Source: Acidobacteriota bacterium (lineage in GTDB: Bacteria; Acidobacteriota; HRBIN11). From it: DNA of 10,306 bases. The translations under genes and the position numbers were made by a program. This document shows, piece after piece, positions 6,875 through 10,306 of this stretch (position 1 is the first letter of the stretch; each line of letters starts with the position of its first letter). The notes under the pieces were generated by a model. It had not been told where the DNA came from. It searched no databases and saw only the letters and a program-made list of their open reading frames with translations. The stretch is taken from the NCBI GenBank assembly GCA_025061865.1, contig JANXAA010000044.1, positions 1 through 10,306 of the forward strand. The letters are read 5' to 3'.

Positions 6875-8008
6875 TTAGAACCGGAAGACGACGACGGGGT
6901 CGACCCGGAGGGCCTTCCGGATAGCGACCAGGGACGATAGCGTGCACATCGTCATCGTGAGGCCGATCACGATGAAGTACAGCTCGGAGGGGATCAACAG
7001 CCAGAGCTGGAGACGTTCGTAGAGCGGGACGGTCAAGAGCGTGATCAGGAGACCCGCCAGGTAGCCCAGGAGGCCGCTAGTCCAGCCCTGCAGTAGGATG
7101 ACTTGGGCCAGCTCTCGGTTTGTCGTACCCATCGCCTTCAGGGTCCCGTACTCTCGCAAGTGTTCCATCGTCGACGCATAAATCGTCTGGCCTACGATGG
7201 CCGTCCCGACTAGGAATCCCAGAAGGACGGTGACCCCGATGCCGAGGCCTAGACCCGTCTGGATGCTCCAGTACCGCCGCGTCTTCCAGGACCATTCGGA
7301 TTTCGTATATACGTCGACGCCCCGGAGCTCGGGCCACGCCCGTAAGCGCCGGACGAAGACTTTAGGGTCCTGGCCGGATTTCAACTTGACGACGACGAAG
7401 GTCGTCGTGTCGGGCGTGACGATCCGGGAGTAATGCCGGGCCATCCGCAGGGACGTGAAAGCGATGGGGTACGTCGTGAAGGACTTGACGCCCCGGGAGA
7501 AGCCTACGATGCGGGTCTTCTGCCAAAAGATCTCGACCTCGTCGCCGACCCGCAGGGGGCCAAGCCGCCGGAGGGACGAAAGGTCCAGGATGATCCCTGC
7601 CTGACCCCGCAGGTCCTGGACAGAACCCTCGACCATCTCCCACGGCCCGCCCACACCTGTGTCCAAGTTAAAGCCGATGACCTGGACCGACTCAGTCGCA
7701 CCCGACGGAAGCTTCATCAGACCCCAACTCATCACGATTTCCTCAGCCCACTCGACTTCCGGCAAGGACCGGACCTTGGAGAGTTTACGAATGGGAAAGG
7801 GGCGGGCCGAATCGAAGTTGATGGCATGCTCACTCGTGATCCATATGTCGCCGGGCGTATGATCGATAAGGATGGAAGCACTGCTGACAAAGCCCAAGTA
7901 GGCCCCCAGTTGGGCAAACATCAGGACGACGGCGAACGTCACGCCGACGAGGGTGATCAGCGTACGAACTTTATCGTACCAAAGGTTTTTCCAGGCTAAT
8001 CGGTACAT
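6875..8008 (-). CDS. ABC exporter permease, DevC-like (MacB/FtsX-type fold)
   Basis: The 377-residue inner-membrane protein has the type VII (MacB/FtsX/LolC-like) layout. TM1 is at about 18-40, a large extracytoplasmic domain at about 45-245, then TM2 at about 253-275, TM3 at about 303-328 and TM4 at about 342-365. The segment STMEHLREYGTLKAMGTTNREL after TM2 is the conserved cytoplasmic stretch that contacts the ATPase. The N-terminus (LAWKNLWYDKVRTLITLVGVTFAVVLMFAQLG) resembles DevC, the permease of tripartite DevBCA-TolC exporters that move glycolipids or other substrates across the envelope. The length fits DevC (about 385 aa). ATG 8008 follows AGGAG at 8012-8016 on the minus strand. No ATP-binding (DevA) or membrane-fusion (DevB) gene is next to it: upstream is a divergent lipoprotein gene and downstream the regulator. 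The substrate is unknown, and a lipoprotein-release or peptide exporter is an alternative. Confidence 0.85.
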   Translation of the reverse strand: MYRLAWKNLWYDKVRTLITLVGVTFAVVLMFAQLGAYLGFVSSASILIDHTPGDIWITSEHAINFDSARPFPIRKLSKVRSLPEVEWAEEIVMSWGLMKLPSGATESVQVIGFNLDTGVGGPWEMVEGSVQDLRGQAGIILDLSSLRRLGPLRVGDEVEIFWQKTRIVGFSRGVKSFTTYPIAFTSLRMARHYSRIVTPDTTTFVVVKLKSGQDPKVFVRRLRAWPELRGVDVYTKSEWSWKTRRYWSIQTGLGLGIGVTVLLGFLVGTAIVGQTIYASTMEHLREYGTLKAMGTTNRELAQVILLQGWTSGLLGYLAGLLITLLTVPLYERLQLWLLIPSELYFIVIGLTMTMCTLSSLVAIRKALRVDPVVVFRF

Positions 8009-8108
8009 CGGCTCCTCTGGCTCGACAGGATAGAGCCTGGAACGGCCTAGTCTAAGAAGCGACTTCCACTGGGTGGGGGGGATCCCCTAAACTGCTCTCT
8101 TGAGCTGT

Positions 8109-8151
8109 TTTCGACAACTTCCCAGCCCGCCTGGCTACAGCCCAGTCGAAA
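8109..8151. promoter_or_regulatory. Inverted repeat in the divergent intergenic region
   Basis: TTTCGAC at 8109-8115 and GTCGAAA at 8145-8151 form a perfect 7-bp inverted repeat with a 29-nt spacer. It lies in the 184-bp region between the divergent permease (start 8008) and TPR lipoprotein (start 8193). It is well placed to be an operator serving both genes, but the long spacer and short arms make chance possible. I found no convincing -35/-10 pair on either strand in this region. Confidence 0.3.
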
Positions 8152-8192
8152 GTGGGGGCCGGGAGGTTCAGGTCGGAGTGATAATAGAGATC

Positions 8193-8789
8193 ATGAAGCC
8201 ACCTTTCGGACCTCAGCGACTACGAGACCGGCTATGGATGGGCTTTGGCCTCGGCGCATTGACCTTTGGCCTGGCTAGCTGTGCGCCCCGGGTCATTGTA
8301 CTACATGACCCCTTACCTGCAGAGGCCCACAACGACCTGGCTATCCGCTACATGGAAGAGGGCGCTTGGAAAGCCGCCGAACGGGCCCTCCGACGGGCCA
8401 TCCGGAAGGCGCCCGGATGGGCCGTCCCTTATATGAATCTCGGCTTTCTCTACGCCCGGCAGGGTCAGTGGTCCAACGCCTTCCGGGCTTACGCCCAGGC
8501 CGTCCGCTTGGACGGGACGTGCGCAGACTGCCTGAACAACCTGGCCTGGTCGGCCCTCCGAAGCGGTCGAAGAGGGTCCCTGGCCCCCGCTTGGGCCCGA
8601 CGGGCCATTGCCCTGGGGGGACCTGAGCGTTTCCGATACCATCACACGGCCGCCTGGGTCGGGTACATGGGGGGCAACTGCACTGCAGCGCTTCAAGAGA
8701 TGGCAGCGGCCTTGGCCGAAGCTCCGATAGCTGAGGGCTTTCTGTACGGGATAGAACTCGATCGGTTCCGCCGCATGTGTCCCCCGTAA
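8193..8789 (+). CDS. TPR-repeat lipoprotein
   Basis: From ATG 8193 the protein has 198 residues. A basic start and a hydrophobic stretch (WMGFGLGALTFG) end in the lipobox LASC with C30, so it should be lipidated by Lgt and anchored in the envelope. The mature part is built of tetratricopeptide-like helix pairs: about 45-76 (NDLAIRYMEEGAWKAAERALRRAI), 79-110 (MNLGFLYARQGQWSNAFRAYAQAV), 112-143 (NNLAWSALRSG) and a degenerate one at 150-180. Such proteins are scaffolds for protein-protein contacts; the specific role is not known. A CADC pair (C110, C113) plus C163 and C196 could form disulfides outside the cytoplasm. The start is not certain: the frame is open from 8100 and a GTG at 8178 lies behind GGAGG, but ATG 8193 gives a normal signal-peptide length. 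ATG 8238 would leave a very short one. The gene is divergent from the permease and convergent with lgt. Confidence 0.8.
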   Translation: MKPPFGPQRLRDRLWMGFGLGALTFGLASCAPRVIVLHDPLPAEAHNDLAIRYMEEGAWKAAERALRRAIRKAPGWAVPYMNLGFLYARQGQWSNAFRAYAQAVRLDGTCADCLNNLAWSALRSGRRGSLAPAWARRAIALGGPERFRYHHTAAWVGYMGGNCTAALQEMAAALAEAPIAEGFLYGIELDRFRRMCPP

Positions 8790-8841
8790 GGCCTTGTCCC
8801 CTTACTCGTCGGATGCTAAGTCTTGGGGAGTGGATTCGGGA

Positions 8842-8867
8842 ATCTCGGCAGCCCGAGATCAGGTTTT
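8842..8867 (+). terminator. Intrinsic terminator of the TPR lipoprotein gene
   Basis: ATCTCGG at 8842-8848 pairs with CCGAGAT at 8853-8859 (7 bp, 4-nt loop), followed by CAGG and TTTT at 8864-8867. It is 52 nt past the TPR gene's stop codon. The T-tract is displaced by four bases, so efficiency may be modest. The convergent lgt gene ends at 8962; in that direction there is no T-run after the stem. Confidence 0.55.
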
Positions 8868-8961
8868 CCTTGGTTCCTAACCGCCCGACCCCTATTCAGT
8901 TGAACGAAGCCGTCGTTCGCGACCCTATCGAATGCACACCTGTAAAACGGCCCAATCCGCC

Positions 8962-9759
8962 TTATCCCTTGGGCACCTTCCGGGCCGCCTTCGGCCAACT
9001 CCATCGGGCATACCCCAGAAAGAGTAAACCGGCTCCCATCAACCCGACGGATATCAAATCATTCACGCTCCAAGAACCCCACACGACCGGCTTGGGGACC
9101 CCGCGTAAACGTTCCATGCCCATTCGGATAGCTCCATAGCCTATCAAATAGAGGCCCCACAGCCAGCCCACCCCGAGTCCAGGCTTTCGTCCCCACCGAA
9201 AAAGTAGGAAAGCCAGTCCACCTTCCAAGAGAGCTTCATAGACCTGGACAGGATGAAGGCGGACCCGTAAGGGCGTACCATTGGCGGCCTGAGCGAGGGG
9301 ATGGGTGAACGCGACGCCCCACGGCAAATCCGTCGGACGCCCCCAACAACAGCCCGCTGCCAAACAGCCGAGCCGCCCGAGGGCATGACCGCTGGCCAAG
9401 GCCGGGGCCACGGCGTCCAGGACCGGGCGCACCCGTCGGTAACGTAGGTAAGCTATAGTCACCAGCGTAGCGAATCCCAGGAGGAGGCCCCCGTAGTACA
9501 TGCCCCCAGACTGCAGGACTTGACCTAGACGGACCTCCACCCAGGTAGGTCGGGGCGTGACGAAGACATGGAGCCCACGGGCACCGATAAGGCCCGCGGC
9601 GACGGCCACACCGTACAGGAAGGAAACGTCGCTTGTCGAAAAGCCCTGCCGACGGAGACGGTCTCGAAAAATCCAATAACTTAATATAAATCCTAACAGA
9701 TAGAGAACCCCGTAGCTATAAATGGAGACCGGTCCCCACTGCAATAGGATCGGCCACAT
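8962..9759 (-). CDS. lgt: Prolipoprotein diacylglyceryl transferase
   Basis: Lgt is the inner-membrane enzyme that transfers diacylglycerol from phosphatidylglycerol to the lipobox cysteine of prolipoproteins, the first step of lipoprotein maturation. From ATG 9759 it has 265 residues, normal for the family, starting with the typical WPILLQWGPVSIYSYGVLY. The signature GHALGRLGCLAAGCCWGR (124-141) holds the conserved GR-G core. HPVQVYEALLEG (169-180) and IRMGMERLRG (211-220, with R212 and E216) match conserved family blocks. About seven hydrophobic segments are visible. SGGMYYGGLLLG (84-95) corresponds to the E. coli loop with essential H103; here the position seems to be Tyr 89. A TTG at 9804 would add 15 residues; ATG 9759 is preferred because it matches the usual N-terminus, although no clear Shine-Dalgarno sequence precedes either. 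It is convergent with a lipoprotein gene, a likely substrate of the enzyme. Confidence 0.95.
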   Translation of the reverse strand: MWPILLQWGPVSIYSYGVLYLLGFILSYWIFRDRLRRQGFSTSDVSFLYGVAVAAGLIGARGLHVFVTPRPTWVEVRLGQVLQSGGMYYGGLLLGFATLVTIAYLRYRRVRPVLDAVAPALASGHALGRLGCLAAGCCWGRPTDLPWGVAFTHPLAQAANGTPLRVRLHPVQVYEALLEGGLAFLLFRWGRKPGLGVGWLWGLYLIGYGAIRMGMERLRGVPKPVVWGSWSVNDLISVGLMGAGLLFLGYARWSWPKAARKVPKG

Positions 9760-9778
9760 CGTCAGACCGATGCGTGGG

Positions 9779-9790
9779 TTTTTGCAAAAA
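9779..9790. repeat. 12-bp perfect palindrome upstream of lgt
   Basis: TTTTTGCAAAAA is a perfect palindrome 19 bp upstream of the lgt ATG. It is flanked by two copies of ATGCGTG (9770-9776 and 9794-9800, 24 bp apart). It could be an operator or simply an A/T-tract. The AT-rich content is unusual for this GC-rich region and suits a promoter zone. Confidence 0.35.
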
Positions 9791-9885
9791 TGAATGCGTG
9801 TCAAAACCGAGAGAGAAGAGGGCTACGGTTTCGACCCAGCAGTCCAGACTCACACAGTCCTTAGACCCTTCCCGCCACTGGGCTT

Positions 9886-9921
9886 GAAAATATCGGGCTT
9901 CCCGGACGCTAGCAAAGCCCG
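9886..9921 (-). terminator. Terminator-like hairpin in the lgt upstream gap
   Basis: CGGGCTT at 9894-9900 pairs with AAGCCCG at 9915-9921 (7 bp, 14-nt loop). On the minus strand the stem is followed by ATATTTTC (9893-9886). It lies about 130 nt upstream of the lgt start, so it could end a short RNA or act as an attenuator before lgt. On the plus strand an overlapping 5-bp stem (CGGAC/GTCCG, 9903-9926) precedes seven T residues, so either direction is possible. Confidence 0.4.
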
Positions 9922-10091
9922 GTCCGATGCTTTTTTTCCAAACCAAAGGACCTGCGCCGCCGGGTGACGCTGGCGGCAAGGGCTGGAACCCTGCGCCAAT
10001 GGATGACTCGATCTGATGGATTCAGCCCGGGACAGAACCTGGATCCTACATCCGGATATACATTACCCCGTTGGGTTGGGGGACGGGAATG

Positions 10092-10120
10092 CGGTGGAGG
10101 GCCTTCCCGGCCCTCCACCG
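10092..10120 (-). terminator. Strong hairpin after the SLH-like gene
   Basis: A perfect 12-bp stem, CGGTGGAGGGCC at 10092-10103 with GGCCCTCCACCG at 10109-10120, closes a 5-nt loop. It begins 21 nt after the stop codon of the minus-strand SLH-like gene and is the most stable hairpin I see in the window. No T-tract follows on the minus strand (it reads CATTCCCGTCC), so it is either a T-less terminator or a 3'-end protecting structure. Confidence 0.6.
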
Positions 10121-10141
10121 ATAGGGTACGAGTTCAAGGGC

Positions 10142-10306
10142 TTATTTGCATTGCAGGGCAAAGGCGCGCTGCAGAAAGATGGCCATCTGCGCCCGCGTCA
10201 CTGCCTGGGACGGACAGTACTGCGTCGCCGTGCATCCACTGGCAATGTTATGCGCCCACATCCAGTGCGCATGCCGACAGTGGAACACCCCGTCGGGCGC
10301 ATCTGT
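10142..10306 (-). CDS. SLH-like surface protein, C-terminal fragment (5' end outside the window)
   Basis: The frame enters from the right edge and ends at TAA (10144-10142), leaving 54 C-terminal residues. The segment HWMWAHNIASGC, then YCPSQAVTRAQMAIFLQRAF, matches the end of an S-layer-homology-type domain: a helix with aromatic residues, a Gly-Cys turn, then the V-T-R-A-Q-M-A-x-F-L helix. SLH domains bind cell-wall or surface polymers, usually as repeats at one end of large exported proteins. The variant with GC...YCP cysteines is, in my memory, common in Acidobacteriota and deltaproteobacterial-type lineages. The fragment has four Cys (residues 10, 25, 31, 53 of the fragment), suggesting disulfides outside the cytoplasm. 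The main part and function of the protein cannot be seen. A strong hairpin follows. Confidence 0.75.
   Translation of the reverse strand, partial: TDAPDGVFHCRHAHWMWAHNIASGCTATQYCPSQAVTRAQMAIFLQRAFALQCK

Larger units (their letters stand above)
9760..10141. other. 382-bp non-coding, hairpin-rich gap upstream of lgt
   Basis: This gap lies between the SLH-like gene's stop and the lgt start, both on the minus strand. It should hold the SLH gene's terminator and the lgt promoter and leader. Besides the two terminator-like hairpins listed separately, GCCGCC 9956-9961 pairs with GGCGGC 9972-9977, and GGGCTG 9980-9985 pairs with CAGCCC 10023-10028. A T7 run lies at 9931-9937 on the plus strand. A TTGACA hexamer reads on the minus strand at 9804-9799, but no fitting -10 follows. 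Short open frames here resemble no known protein. Confidence 0.5.

Noticed and set aside
9799..9804. TTGACA on the minus strand as the -35 box of the lgt promoter
   Set aside because: At spacings of 15-18 bases the downstream hexamers are A/C-rich (such as AAACCC), not -10-like. Left as a weak hint only.
9870..9930. Possible cobalamin or cyclic-di-GMP riboswitch, from the strings GCCACTG and GCAAAGCC
   Set aside because: The surrounding consensus blocks (B12 box with its paired arms, or the GEMM tetraloop and receptor) are absent, so these are isolated short matches.
9794..9967. Possible 57-codon plus-strand ORF in the gap upstream of lgt
   Set aside because: No Shine-Dalgarno sequence, no recognisable family, and it runs through the terminator-like hairpin and the T7 run.
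9716..10118. Two overlapping minus-strand frames (9716-9979 and 9909-10118) in the same gap
   Set aside because: Neither resembles a known protein, the first overlaps the start of lgt in another frame, and both cross strong inverted repeats.

Overview
The window is GC-rich bacterial chromosome. It looks like a core region running into ordinary housekeeping and envelope genes, with no phage, insertion sequence, CRISPR array or tRNA. The rpoC gene at the left edge has an overall length close to the E. coli protein and a long insert in its trigger-loop region, as in Proteobacteria and several related Gram-negative phyla. Other clues to a diderm are a lipobox protein, a DevC-like exporter permease, an exported rhodanese and an SLH-like C-terminus with a Cys-Pro/VTRAQMA pattern. 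That combination reminds me of Acidobacteriota or deltaproteobacterial-type lineages. This placement is inference only and the confidence is low.

Layout: (1) 1-4017 (+), rpoC without its first ~62 codons, closed by a hairpin terminator. (2) 4018-4341, a 324-bp gap holding the terminator, a good sigma70-type promoter inside an AT-rich island, and a ~225-nt leader. (3) 4342-5205 (+), an exported tandem-domain rhodanese, ended by a strong intrinsic terminator. (4) 5332-6638 (-), an NtrC-family sigma54-dependent response regulator broken by one frameshift, with GAFTSA in place of GAFTGA. (5) 6875-8008 (-), a DevC/FtsX-type ABC permease without its ATPase or membrane-fusion partner in view, separated from the regulator by four successive hairpins. 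(6) 8193-8789 (+), a TPR lipoprotein transcribed divergently from the permease. (7) 8962-9759 (-), lgt, convergent with the lipoprotein gene. (8) 9760-10141, a 382-bp non-coding gap rich in hairpins. (9) 10142-10306 (-), the C-terminal end of an SLH-like surface protein cut by the window edge.

Functionally, everything after rpoC except the regulator acts at the envelope. Lgt lipidates lipoproteins such as the TPR protein, the permease would export a substrate or lipoprotein with partners encoded elsewhere, and the rhodanese handles sulfane sulfur in the periplasm. The gene pairs are mostly divergent or convergent, so most genes are probably separate transcription units; only permease and regulator share an orientation, with 236 bp between them. 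I see no convincing new multi-gene system. The observations most worth a second look are the frameshifted regulator with its altered sigma54-contact loop, the orphan permease, and the structured non-coding gap upstream of lgt.
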